A stretch of 34,075 nucleotides of DNA from Flavobacteriales bacterium (GTDB lineage Bacteria > Bacteroidota > Bacteroidia > Flavobacteriales_D > Sanyastnellaceae): positions 1 to 34,075 of the forward strand of contig NYSX01000088.1 of the NCBI GenBank assembly GCA_002683345.1. The letters run 5' to 3'. The position numbers and the translations under genes are program-made. This document shows, one piece after another, positions 9,088-16,357 of the stretch. The notes beneath the pieces were generated by a model. That model was given only the letters and a program-made list of their open reading frames with translations. It searched no databases and was not told where the DNA came from. Each line of letters begins with the position of its first letter. Positions within the stretch are counted from its first letter, which is position 1.

Positions 9088-9095
9088 TACGTTCA
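9088..9095 (+). promoter_or_regulatory. Possible -7 element (TACGTTCA) for exbB-exbD-tonB-folC
   Basis: TACGTTCA matches TAnnTT at the 5' end of the Bacteroidota -7 element and lies 21 nt before the exbB ATG. It is the only candidate of this type in the 124-nt gap. No -33 element is obvious. Confidence 0.3.
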
Positions 9096-9116
9096 AACCC
9101 TGGAATCCTTCCATCC

Positions 9117-9818
9117 ATGCAATCGACCCTCGCTTTTTTCCTGCTTCAAGCCACCCCCAACGCGGTGGACGCCGCCCCTGAAATCACAGAGGTGGATGTG
9201 AATGTGCTTCAGCTGCTCATGGAGGGCGGATGGTACATCATGCTCCCCTTGGCGCTGATGAGCTTGATTGGGATGTACGTGTTCTTCGAGCGCTTTTTGG
9301 CCATCCAAAAAGCCGACAAGGTCAGCCCCGACTTCATGAACCGCCTGAAGGATTACATCTCGCAGGGCAATTTGAGCAGCGCGCGGAACCTGTGCACCGA
9401 CAGCAACACGCCCCTCGGTCGCATGCTCGACAAGGGCATCAGCCGCATTGGCAAGCCGCTCAAGGACATCAGCGTGGCGATCGAAAATGTGGGCAAGCTC
9501 GAGATCTACCGCCTCGAGAAAAACCTCAGCACCCTCGCCACGGTGGCGGGTGCGGCGCCCATGGTCGGTTTCTTGGGGACGGTCATCGGGATGGTGAATG
9601 TGTTCTTGGACATGGAGGCGGCCGGGACGGTGCAAGTCAGCGACATCTCATCGGGCACCAAGCAAGCGATGGTGACCACGATTGTGGGATTGATTGTCGG
9701 GATTTTGGCTTACATGGCGTACAACCACTTGGTGAGCAAGGTGAGCAAGGTGGTACACCGTATGGAGGCGAACAGCCTCGAATTCATTGACATCCTCGAA
9801 GAACCTGCACGCGGATGA
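9117..9818 (+). CDS. exbB: MotA/TolQ/ExbB proton channel family protein (ExbB-like)
   Basis: Forms the proton-conducting pentamer of the TonB motor, using proton flow to energise outer-membrane TonB-dependent uptake. 233 residues. Three membrane segments are seen at about 37-57, 140-164 and 183-204, the normal ExbB plan with a large cytoplasmic loop between the first two. The second segment (TVAGAAPMVGFLGTVIGMV) carries the family-typical APxxGLLGTVxGM-like signature. Residues 1-20 look like a short hydrophobic start that may be a cleaved signal or a periplasmic extension. The stop overlaps the exbD start by 4 nt (ATGA), so the two are translationally coupled. TolQ or a gliding/adhesin motor are alternatives; the TonB-like gene two positions on favours ExbB. 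Confidence 0.88.
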   Translation: MQSTLAFFLLQATPNAVDAAPEITEVDVNVLQLLMEGGWYIMLPLALMSLIGMYVFFERFLAIQKADKVSPDFMNRLKDYISQGNLSSARNLCTDSNTPLGRMLDKGISRIGKPLKDISVAIENVGKLEIYRLEKNLSTLATVAGAAPMVGFLGTVIGMVNVFLDMEAAGTVQVSDISSGTKQAMVTTIVGLIVGILAYMAYNHLVSKVSKVVHRMEANSLEFIDILEEPARG

Positions 9819-10219
9819 ACCTCGGCCAACGCAACAAAGTCAGCGTGACGGGCAACATGTCGTCCATGACGGACCTCGTGTTCCTGCTGCTCATCTTTTT
9901 CGTCATTCTCTCGACGCTGGTGAGCAACGGCGTGAACGTCGATTTGCCCACCTCCAAGGGCACCACGTCTGTGACATCCCGCTTGACGGTCAGCATCCAG
10001 GAAGATGGTTCATATCACCTCAATGGAGAAGTTCGGCCCATCTCGCGGGCGGATTTGGAGCCCAAATTGAGGCTGGAAATGGACAAGCAGTCCGAGAAGG
10101 TCTTGTACCTGCAAGTAGACAAAAGCGTCCCCACAGGCCAAACCGTCGAGCTCATTGGCATGGCCAAGGCCAACCAGTGGAAGATCATGCTGGGTTCGAA
10201 CCCGGCCAGCACCAAGTAA
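9815..10219 (+). CDS. exbD: Biopolymer transporter ExbD/TolR family protein
   Basis: Partner of the ExbB channel: a single-helix protein whose membrane aspartate carries the proton. 134 residues. After a short cytoplasmic N-terminus the segment SSMTDLVFLLLIFFVILSTL (about 16-35) holds the invariant Asp20; the rest is a periplasmic ExbD domain. It overlaps exbB by 4 nt and precedes the TonB-like gene by 15 nt. Only one exbD is present, whereas many Bacteroidota tonB loci have two. Function is inferred from family and gene order. Confidence 0.9.
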   Translation: MNLGQRNKVSVTGNMSSMTDLVFLLLIFFVILSTLVSNGVNVDLPTSKGTTSVTSRLTVSIQEDGSYHLNGEVRPISRADLEPKLRLEMDKQSEKVLYLQVDKSVPTGQTVELIGMAKANQWKIMLGSNPASTK

Positions 10220-10234
10220 CCCCCTGCGACCCTC

Positions 10235-11050
10235 ATGTCGAACAAGGAACAACTCGAGCAAGCGCGCGTCTCTTTGGAGAAGCGCAACCAACGGCAAGCC
10301 GCTGCGTTGAGCGGCCTCTTGTTCGTCGGGGTGCTCGCGCTGTGTTTCTTTTTGACGGCCTTCACGATCCAAGACCCGCCGCCGGGAGAGCAATTCGTTG
10401 CCGTCGGGTTTGCGGACCTCGGTTCGACCGAGGAGGCGGGAGGGGACACGGAGTCGGAGACCCCAAGCGAGGTGGTGCAGGAAGCGGAGGAAGAAGCCGT
10501 GGCGGCTTCGGAACCGGAGCCGGTGGTGGAAGAGGCCGCGGAAGAGGTCGTCACCCAGGAGTCCAGTGAGATGGCCGTGAACGTCAAGCCGGATCCCGAC
10601 CCAGAACCCGAGCCCGATCCCGAACCGGTTCGCCAAGACCGAACGGCCCATTTGTTCCGCAATCCAGGAGATCCCAGCGCCGGCGGCGGCGGGTCTCAGG
10701 GAAGCACCCAAGGCACGGGCAACGAAGGCGAGGAGACCGGCAAAATCGAGGGGCGTGGCGTGGTGTCCGGGGATGTTGGAGAAGGCCTGGTCGGAGGCGG
10801 AAGCATGATTGGCGACCCGAGGTTGGACGAGAAACCCCAAGAGGCCGGGACGGTCCGCATGCGTATTCAAGTCGGTGCCGACGGCAAGGTCATCAGTGCG
10901 AGCCCGGTGTATGAATCGAGGTTGACGACCCTGACGGATTCGTACCACGTCAAACTGGCACAACGGGCGGCGATGACGGCCCGGTTTGAAGGCAGTGCGA
11001 CGCAGAGCCGTCGTTTGGGGTACATCACCATCACCTTCGACCTTGAGTGA
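10235..11050 (+). CDS. TonB-like energy transducer with acidic linker
   Basis: Links the ExbB-ExbD motor to outer-membrane receptors across the periplasm. 271 residues: a cytoplasmic N-terminus of about 24 residues rich in charge, one membrane helix at about 25-43 (LSGLLFVGVLALCFFLTAF), then a linker very rich in Glu and Asp-Pro (residues about 60-135, ending PDPDPEPEPDPEP), a Gly-rich spacer (about 145-190) and a C-terminal domain beginning near VRMRIQVGADGKVISASP, which is typical of the TonB C-terminal fold. The linker is acidic rather than the Pro-Lys/Pro-Glu mix of classical TonB. It sits 15 nt after exbD and its stop touches the folC start region. A TolA-like role is the alternative. 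No TonB-dependent receptor is nearby. Confidence 0.8.
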   Translation: MSNKEQLEQARVSLEKRNQRQAAALSGLLFVGVLALCFFLTAFTIQDPPPGEQFVAVGFADLGSTEEAGGDTESETPSEVVQEAEEEAVAASEPEPVVEEAAEEVVTQESSEMAVNVKPDPDPEPEPDPEPVRQDRTAHLFRNPGDPSAGGGGSQGSTQGTGNEGEETGKIEGRGVVSGDVGEGLVGGGSMIGDPRLDEKPQEAGTVRMRIQVGADGKVISASPVYESRLTTLTDSYHVKLAQRAAMTARFEGSATQSRRLGYITITFDLE

Positions 11051-11051
11051 G

Positions 11052-12326
11052 ATGACCTACGCCGAAGCGGTGAACGCCTTGTTCACGCAGCTTCCCATGT
11101 TTCAACGGCAGGGTCCCGCGGCGTACAAAGCGGACTTGAGTGCGACACGCTTGGTGTGCGCAGCGTTGGGGAATCCAGAGAAGGACCTGAAGTTTGTACA
11201 TGTGGCCGGGACCAACGGCAAGGGCACGGTTTGTCACATGGTGGCGGCGGCGTTGCAGCAGGCCGGTTGTCGTGTGGGGCTGTTTACGTCTCCCCACCTC
11301 GTGGACTTTCGCGAACGGATTCGGGTCAACGGGGAGTGCATTCCCGAGAAGGCCGTGGTGAACTTTGTCGTGCGGTGGCAAGCGTCCGAAGGCACTTGGG
11401 GCACGCCGTCGTTTTTTGAGCTGACGTTTGGGATGGCGCTCGTTCACTTTGCCCAATTGCAGTGCGATGTGGTGGTGCTGGAAACAGGCATGGGCGGGCG
11501 GTTGGATTCGACCAACGTCATCCCTGCGCCTGAGGTCGCCGTGGTCACGAACATTGGCCTCGACCATCAACAATTCCTTGGGCCAGACATCCGGAGCATC
11601 GCCAAGGAAAAAGGAGGCATTTTCAAGGACGGCGTGCCCGTGGTGCTCGGTCCCATGCGGCCCGAGGCGCAATCCGAATTGCTGGCGGCCGCCTTGCGGT
11701 CGTCTTCAGAGGTGCACTTTGCACGGGACGTGGAAGGCGAGGCATCGGCTCACCTTCACGAGGAAGCGTCGTTTGTGACGCGTCAAAACCTGAGCACTGC
11801 GCTCGCTACGTTGAAGGTCCTTCAAGCCAGGGACTGGGCCATTTCGAAGGAGGCCATTCAATCTGGGCTGTCAGATTATGCGGCAATCACGGGGCAACGC
11901 GGCCGATGGCAGGAGGTGGCCGTTCCGAGGCAGCCACTTGTCATTCTCGATGGGGCACACAACATCGATGGGGTTGCGGCCATGGTGCGCGCGCTGGAAG
12001 CCAAGGTCCAAACACGAGGTGGGAGACTGTGGGTGATTTGGGGTGCTGTGGCGGATAAGGACCACCATGAAGTCATGTCGTTGTTGCCTGAAAACGCGTC
12101 CTTCGTGTGGTGCGCGGCGGACATTCCTCGCGCCATGGAGGCGTCCAAGGTCGCCTCTCTGCGTCCAGCATTGTCGGGTGCGGTGGTGAGTGTGCCGGTC
12201 GAGGCCCTGGCCCATGCGATGGATGCTGCAGGGGAAAACGACGTGATTTGGGTGGGTGGCAGTTTGTTTGTGGTGGGGGATGTCCTTCGGGACGCGCCGC
12301 AGCGGATCGCGGATTGGCCGGTCTGA
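11052..12326 (+). CDS. folC: Bifunctional folylpolyglutamate synthase/dihydrofolate synthase
   Basis: Ligase of the Mur superfamily that adds glutamate to dihydropteroate and then extends folate polyglutamate tails, using ATP. 424 residues from the ATG at 11052. The P-loop GTNGKGT is at residues 53-59, followed by a TSPHLVDFRERIRVNG segment typical of FolC. The central domain has LETGMGGRLDSTN and TNIGLDHQQFLG, and the C-terminal domain begins LVILDGAHN. The frame is open to 10986, but that would run back into the tonB-like gene; the ATG at 11052 lies one base after that gene's stop, so translation is probably coupled. It is the last gene of the exbB operon, with a tRNA facing it downstream. 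Confidence 0.95.
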   Translation: MTYAEAVNALFTQLPMFQRQGPAAYKADLSATRLVCAALGNPEKDLKFVHVAGTNGKGTVCHMVAAALQQAGCRVGLFTSPHLVDFRERIRVNGECIPEKAVVNFVVRWQASEGTWGTPSFFELTFGMALVHFAQLQCDVVVLETGMGGRLDSTNVIPAPEVAVVTNIGLDHQQFLGPDIRSIAKEKGGIFKDGVPVVLGPMRPEAQSELLAAALRSSSEVHFARDVEGEASAHLHEEASFVTRQNLSTALATLKVLQARDWAISKEAIQSGLSDYAAITGQRGRWQEVAVPRQPLVILDGAHNIDGVAAMVRALEAKVQTRGGRLWVIWGAVADKDHHEVMSLLPENASFVWCAADIPRAMEASKVASLRPALSGAVVSVPVEALAHAMDAAGENDVIWVGGSLFVVGDVLRDAPQRIADWPV

Positions 12327-12425
12327 CACTTCATTCTGAGAGGGACTACCTCCCTCGCGTTGCTACGGTCGGTGGACCCGGAAGGGGCCCTGACTCAAAC
12401 GAGCTTGGCGCATGTTGGGGGCATC

Positions 12426-12449
12426 AAAAAGCCCCTGCAATGCAGGGGC
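12426..12449 (-). terminator. Rho-independent terminator of tRNA-Val
   Basis: An 8-bp perfect stem (GCCCCTGC at 12431-12438 with GCAGGGGC at 12442-12449, loop AAT) is followed on the minus strand by TTTTTG (12430 to 12426 and beyond). This is a standard intrinsic terminator 20 nt after the tRNA 3' end. On the plus strand only CTTTG follows the stem, so it may act weakly for folC too. Confidence 0.85.
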
Positions 12450-12468
12450 CTTTGTGGTGGAATTTGGG

Positions 12469-12543
12469 TGGGCGGTGAGGGACTCGAACCCCCGACCCCC
12501 TCGGTGTAAACGAGGTGCTCTGAACCAACTGAGCTAACCGCCC
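12469..12543 (-). tRNA. tRNA-Val(UAC)
   Basis: 75-nt cloverleaf on the minus strand. Acceptor stem GGGCGGT/ACCGCCC, D arm GCTC...GAGC, anticodon stem CCTCG/CGAGG with loop TTTACAC giving anticodon UAC (valine), T arm GGGGG-TTCGAGT-CCCTC and discriminator A. The 3' CCA is not encoded (the bases after A73 are CCC). All stems are consistent; one G-U pair lies in the T stem. A TATCTTCG element sits 8 nt upstream and a terminator 20 nt downstream, so it is a single-gene unit. Confidence 0.96.
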
Positions 12544-12551
12544 GGGGACCG

Positions 12552-12559
12552 CGAAGATA
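12552..12559 (-). promoter_or_regulatory. -7 promoter element TATCTTCG for tRNA-Val
   Basis: On the minus strand TATCTTCG ends 8 nt before the first base of mature tRNA-Val. Allowing about 4 nt from element to transcription start, the primary transcript would have a 4-nt leader for RNase P to remove. Because tRNA genes need a strong core promoter, this supports TAnnTTCG as a working -7 element in this organism. Confidence 0.6.
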
Positions 12560-12565
12560 GCGAAG

Positions 12566-12573
12566 TATGTTTG
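12566..12573 (+). promoter_or_regulatory. -7 promoter element TATGTTTG for the methyltransferase gene
   Basis: TATGTTTG is a perfect match to the Bacteroidota consensus TAnnTTTG and lies 7 nt before the ATG at 12581, leaving a leader of only about three bases. It is back to back, 6 nt apart, with the minus-strand element of tRNA-Val. Confidence 0.6.
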
Positions 12574-12580
12574 TTGCCCC

Positions 12581-13432
12581 ATGGCCGACCATCATGCATC
12601 CCTCGCGTCTCGAACACCGTCTTTGAAGGACCGGTGGTTGCGCTTTCGGGACACCCGTCTGGTGGCACCATGGTTGGGAACCTCTTGGCGAAAGTTGCAT
12701 TCGCCCACCCTGTTTACGTGGGGGAGGGCCCTTCAATCCAATCCCAAACATTGGCCCCATTCTGCCCCGGTGGAGGAGGATGCCATCGACGCCATCGCGG
12801 CGTGGCGGACGCAACTGAGCCGCACGAGCGACCTTGTCGTTCGTCGTGATTTGGGGGCGGGTGAGCGCAAGAGCGGGAAGAAGCAGGCAACGGTGTCTGT
12901 CCAAGACATGGCATCGCGGGCCTTGACGCCCGAGGAGGATGCACGCGCCCTTGGTCGTTGGCTCCGATGTGTTGCACCCAAGGGGCGGTTTTTGGAGTTG
13001 GGCACATCGCTCGGAGTCATGTCCGCCCACGTGGCGGCCACAGGTTGGGACGTGGAGACGTGGGAGGGATGTCCCCAGACCTTGGCTTGGGCCCAAAAAG
13101 GGTGGGACACGCTGGGATGTTCCAGCGGCATTCACGCCCAATGCGGCAACTTCGTGGAATTGGTTGGCCGTGTGGGGAAAGGAGAATTCTGGGACGTCGT
13201 GTACTTGGACGGGTTTCACGAGGAAGGGGCCACGCTGCATTTGGCAGATGCGTTGGCGCCTCATGTGCGTGAGGTGCTTGTGATCGATGACATCGCCTGG
13301 AGCCATGGCATGCATCGCGCTTGGCGGGAGTTGCAGTCACGGCCTGAATGGCGGGTGAGTTTCTCTTGGCGTGGCAGGGGGTTTCTCCTCAAGGCACCAC
13401 ACATGCGGAGGCAGCATGTGCGGATGGCGTGA
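12581..13432 (+). CDS. Class I SAM-dependent methyltransferase, Bacteroidota family
   Basis: 283 residues. The C-terminal two thirds has a class I methyltransferase core: the SAM-binding motif LELGTSLG at 139-145, an acidic strand end WEGC at 161-164, and VVYLDGFHEE and VLVIDDIAWS in place of motifs III/IV, as in O-methyltransferase-3/YrrM-like enzymes. The N-terminus carries LHSP (39-42) and DLGAG (90-94). From memory, Bacteroidota relatives show 'HSPF' and 'DFGAG' at these places, so this appears to be a diverged member of that uncharacterised family. Substrate unknown. It is a single gene divergent from tRNA-Val. The 3' end is 91 nt before the next start, with a promoter-like element between. 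Confidence 0.8.
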   Translation: MADHHASLASRTPSLKDRWLRFRDTRLVAPWLGTSWRKLHSPTLFTWGRALQSNPKHWPHSAPVEEDAIDAIAAWRTQLSRTSDLVVRRDLGAGERKSGKKQATVSVQDMASRALTPEEDARALGRWLRCVAPKGRFLELGTSLGVMSAHVAATGWDVETWEGCPQTLAWAQKGWDTLGCSSGIHAQCGNFVELVGRVGKGEFWDVVYLDGFHEEGATLHLADALAPHVREVLVIDDIAWSHGMHRAWRELQSRPEWRVSFSWRGRGFLLKAPHMRRQHVRMA

Positions 13433-13468
13433 CGCCCGCAAACCACTTTGTTCCGTCGTGTTCCTCCT

Positions 13469-13502
13469 TTTGCGCCCAAACGCGTTCTTCTTGCTACCTT
13501 GG
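13469..13502 (+). promoter_or_regulatory. Promoter: TTTG - 22 nt - TACCTTGG
   Basis: TTTG at 13469-13472 and TACCTTGG at 13495-13502 are spaced by 22 nt, near the 19-21 nt usual between -33 and -7 elements in Bacteroidota. The ATG of the next gene is 21 nt further on. It would drive the small secreted protein and the overlapping histidine kinase. Confidence 0.5.
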
Positions 13503-13523
13503 AGGTCCATAAAACACACGGAC

Positions 13524-13970
13524 ATGAAAACTTGGATGATGACACTTGGCCTGCTGACCATGGCGGCCACCATGACAGCGCAAGATGCACGGATGGGCAG
13601 CAGGAATGACGGGAAAGGGGGCGCGCACCGCACCCACATCAATTCCGGCGAATTCTATGGCACATTGGTGGCATTCAATCAGTCCAACACGGAGGTGGTT
13701 CGCTTCAACATCGACGACGTGGTGATGCGGGCAACCCGTGATCCACAGTTCTTGTCTGCAACCAAGAAGCTCAAGACCCACCGTTTCGAAAGCACTTCAC
13801 AGGCGTTGAACGTGTTGGCATCTCATGGTTGGGTGGTGCGCTCCACCATGGTGTTGCGGGGCCGAAGTGGGGACGAACGTCACTACGTCATGGCTCGCCC
13901 CATGGATTACATTTTGCCTTTGACCCCATGGCTGGAAGAAGGTTCGAGAGACCGCTCTGGGCAGCGGTGA
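13524..13970 (+). CDS. Small secreted protein of unknown function
   Basis: 148 residues with a clear signal peptide (MKTWMMTLGLLTMAATMTAQ, cleavage near residue 20). The mature part begins with a short basic, Gly-rich stretch and then one small alpha/beta domain: a strand region EFYGTLVAF, a charged segment, and FESTSQALNVLASHGWVVRS followed by DERHYVMARP near the end. The 'ALNxLxxxGW' plus 'hYxxxR' pattern resembles small DUF4177-like domains, but no firm assignment is possible. The frame is open upstream to 13371, but that would overlap the methyltransferase gene and hide the signal peptide. The 3' end overlaps the start of a histidine kinase, suggesting a joint function. Probably periplasmic or extracellular. 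Confidence 0.72.
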   Translation: MKTWMMTLGLLTMAATMTAQDARMGSRNDGKGGAHRTHINSGEFYGTLVAFNQSNTEVVRFNIDDVVMRATRDPQFLSATKKLKTHRFESTSQALNVLASHGWVVRSTMVLRGRSGDERHYVMARPMDYILPLTPWLEEGSRDRSGQR

Positions 13971-14827
13971 CCCCAGGGGTTCGAGGCATTTGGCTCGTGC
14001 GCGTGCTTGGCGCGTATGTGCTTCTGCAATTCAGTTGGTGGGCCTACCTCCTGGCAAGCACAGGCGGCGCCCGCGAACGTTGGATGGTCCTCGGGGAGGG
14101 TTCTGTTTTTGCGGCCCTTTTGGTCCTTGGAGTGATGCGATTGGAGCGCAACTTCAGGCAAGAACGCATGCGTCTTGCCCGCGAACGCAATTTGCTTTTG
14201 GGGGTCACCCATGAGCTGAAGACCCCCCTCGCCAGCGTGCAGCTTGGCGTGGACTCTTTGAGGCGACTGAAGTTGTCCGAGGAGGACCGCGCCGCAGTGC
14301 TGGAAAACATGCAGAACGGCGTGCAAGATTTGGGTCACCGCGTGGAGGAGATGTTGGTCGCCACCCGGCTGCAACGCCAAACTGACGTGCAAGCGTCCAC
14401 CTTCGATTGGGGCGACATGCTTGACGAGGCCGTGGGGCGCGTGTCGGGCGTACAACGCGACCGAATCCGATTGCATCGCATCGAGGGTTCTCAAGAGGTG
14501 CGCGGCGACCGGGCACTTTGGGTACTGTCGGCATCCAACCTCATTGAAAACGCCTTGAAATACAGCCAAGGCGCTGTCGAGGTGCGGGCAGAGGTGATCG
14601 GGGCAGACGCGGTGCTGGAGGTGTGTGACGAAGGGGAGGGCATTCCCAAGGCTGATCGCGAGTCGGCCAAGGCGCCTTTTGTGCGGCTCAAGGAGGAAGG
14701 TTCGGGCACAGGTCTGGGACTGCACCTTGTCGCCCAGACGGCACTCTTGCACGGCGCCCTCATGGACATGCGCGACCTCGATCCTGTGGGTTTTGCGGTT
14801 CGGGTGGTTTGGCCTCAGGGACGTTGA
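13928..14827 (+). CDS. Sensor histidine kinase without an adjacent response regulator
   Basis: 299 residues from the ATG at 13928. Two membrane helices (about 20-43 and 53-70) are separated by a loop of only about ten residues, so there is almost no extracellular sensor domain. Then come a HisKA region with the phospho-acceptor His95 in THELKTPLASVQLG, an N box (SNLIENALKYS, Asn204 and Asn208), a G1 box DEGEGIP at 234-240 and a G2 box GTGLGLH at 260-266. It should autophosphorylate and pass phosphate to a response regulator, none of which is nearby. The ATG start overlaps the previous gene by 43 nt; a GTG at 13967 would overlap its stop by just 4 nt (GTGA) and shorten the protein to 286 residues, and is about equally likely. 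Confidence 0.9.
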   Translation: MAGRRFERPLWAAVTPGVRGIWLVRVLGAYVLLQFSWWAYLLASTGGARERWMVLGEGSVFAALLVLGVMRLERNFRQERMRLARERNLLLGVTHELKTPLASVQLGVDSLRRLKLSEEDRAAVLENMQNGVQDLGHRVEEMLVATRLQRQTDVQASTFDWGDMLDEAVGRVSGVQRDRIRLHRIEGSQEVRGDRALWVLSASNLIENALKYSQGAVEVRAEVIGADAVLEVCDEGEGIPKADRESAKAPFVRLKEEGSGTGLGLHLVAQTALLHGALMDMRDLDPVGFAVRVVWPQGR

Positions 14828-14836
14828 GTCAGCCCC

Positions 14837-14844
14837 TACCTTCG
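14837..14844 (+). promoter_or_regulatory. -7 promoter element TACCTTCG, 4 nt before gpmI
   Basis: TACCTTCG, then CGGC, then the GTG start at 14849. The spacing predicts transcription starting at the first base of the start codon. It lies only 9 nt after the histidine kinase stop, so gpmI need not depend on read-through. Confidence 0.6.
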
Positions 14845-14848
14845 CGGC

Positions 14849-16351
14849 GTGAAAACGGCATTGATCATCCTGGACGGTTGGGGCCTCGGCAACGCCGACG
14901 GCAACAACGCGATTGAAGTGGCGCAGACGCCCTATGTGGACACCCTGAACGCCCACACCCCCCACGCCACGCTCCGGACAGACGGGGAGCATGTGGGCTT
15001 GCCTGATGGCCAAATGGGCAACAGCGAAGTGGGACACATGAACATCGGTGCGGGCCGTGTGGTGTACCAAGATTTGCTGCGCATCGACCGTGCTGTGGCC
15101 GACGGTTCCATGGCGAAAGAGCCCGTGTTGCAAGAAGCGCTTCGTGTCGCTTCAGAACCGGGCAAGCGCCTGCACCTCATGGGATTGGTGTCGCGTGGCG
15201 GGGTGCACAGCCAACAGGCCCACTTGCACGCATTGGTGGATGCCGCAGAGGCCGCAGGGGTGTCCGATTGTGTCATCCATGCCTTCACCGATGGCCGGGA
15301 CACCGCGCCTCAGATGGGCACGACCTACCTCGCCGATTTGGAAGCCCACTTGGAGGGCAAACAAGCCCAAATCGCCTCGGTGCACGGCCGCTACTATGCC
15401 ATGGATCGAGACAAACGCTGGGAGCGCGTGGCACATTCCTACCGCGCCTTGGTGGGAGAAGTCGAAGAGCGACATGCCTCTGCCGTGGAAGGGGTGCAGG
15501 CGCACTACGATCAGGACATCACCGACGAGTTTGTGGTGCCCTTCCAAATCGAAGGCGTCGACGGCCACATCCGTCCCGGGGACGTCGTCCTCTGCTTCAA
15601 CTTCAGAACAGATCGCTGCCGCGAAATCACCCAAGCCCTGACGCAGCAGTCGTTCCCCGACCAGAACATGGCGCCGCTGGACTTGCACTACGTCACCATG
15701 ACCAACTACGACGAGAGTTTTGAAGGGGTGCACGTGCTGTACGACAAGCCCAATTTGGTGAACACCTTGGGCGAGGCGGTCAGTGCCCAGGGCCGAACCC
15801 AGCTCCGGATGGCGGAAACCGAAAAGTATCCCCACGTGACGTTCTTCTTGAGTGGGGGGCGTGAGGAGCCCTTCGAAGGGGAGCAGCGCACCATGGCCGC
15901 GAGTCCCAAAGTGGCCACGTACGATTTGCAGCCGGAGATGTCGGCACCTGAGCTCACCGAGAAGGCCGTGGAAGCCTTGACGTCATGGCAGCCCGATTTT
16001 CTCTGCTTGAATTTTGCCAACCCAGACATGGTCGGCCACACCGGCGTGTTTGAGGCAGTGGTGAAAGCCGTCGAGACCACCGATCGGTGCCTGAAGAAGG
16101 TGATGGAAACCGCCAAGGCCGAGGGGTACGCCGTGGTCGTCATTGCGGACCACGGGAATGCCGACCTCGCGCGCAACACCGACGGCACGCCGCACACAGC
16201 GCACACGACCAATCCGGTGCCGATTTGGGTGCACGGTCCAGAGGGAATCAAGGTGAGCGACGGCATCCTCGCGGATGTCGCCCCAACCGTCCTTCAATTG
16301 ATGGGCTTGAATCAGCCTGCCGAGATGACCGGAAGGTCTCTCATTGGATAA
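14849..16351 (+). CDS. gpmI: 2,3-bisphosphoglycerate-independent phosphoglycerate mutase
   Basis: Mn-dependent glycolytic enzyme of the alkaline phosphatase superfamily that interconverts 3- and 2-phosphoglycerate. 500 residues, close to the usual 510. Metal site DGWGLG at 9-14, catalytic serine Ser59 in GQMGNSEVGHMNIG, then the inserted transferase domain with HAFTDGRDT and the arginine-rich FNFRTDRCREI, and the C-terminal metal ligands in NFANPDMVGHTG and VIADHGNAD. The start is GTG at 14849: the protein begins KTALIILDGWG, exactly the family's N-terminus, and no ATG is available in that place. It is convergent with a large secreted-protein gene only 6 nt away. Confidence 0.97.
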   Translation: MKTALIILDGWGLGNADGNNAIEVAQTPYVDTLNAHTPHATLRTDGEHVGLPDGQMGNSEVGHMNIGAGRVVYQDLLRIDRAVADGSMAKEPVLQEALRVASEPGKRLHLMGLVSRGGVHSQQAHLHALVDAAEAAGVSDCVIHAFTDGRDTAPQMGTTYLADLEAHLEGKQAQIASVHGRYYAMDRDKRWERVAHSYRALVGEVEERHASAVEGVQAHYDQDITDEFVVPFQIEGVDGHIRPGDVVLCFNFRTDRCREITQALTQQSFPDQNMAPLDLHYVTMTNYDESFEGVHVLYDKPNLVNTLGEAVSAQGRTQLRMAETEKYPHVTFFLSGGREEPFEGEQRTMAASPKVATYDLQPEMSAPELTEKAVEALTSWQPDFLCLNFANPDMVGHTGVFEAVVKAVETTDRCLKKVMETAKAEGYAVVVIADHGNADLARNTDGTPHTAHTTNPVPIWVHGPEGIKVSDGILADVAPTVLQLMGLNQPAEMTGRSLIG

Positions 16352-16357
16352 GGTCAA

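Noticed and set aside
11676-12334. Overlapping minus-strand frames in folC as a nested gene
   Set aside because: Two competing minus-strand frames exist, neither with a promoter element or domain; folC motifs explain the conservation expected there.
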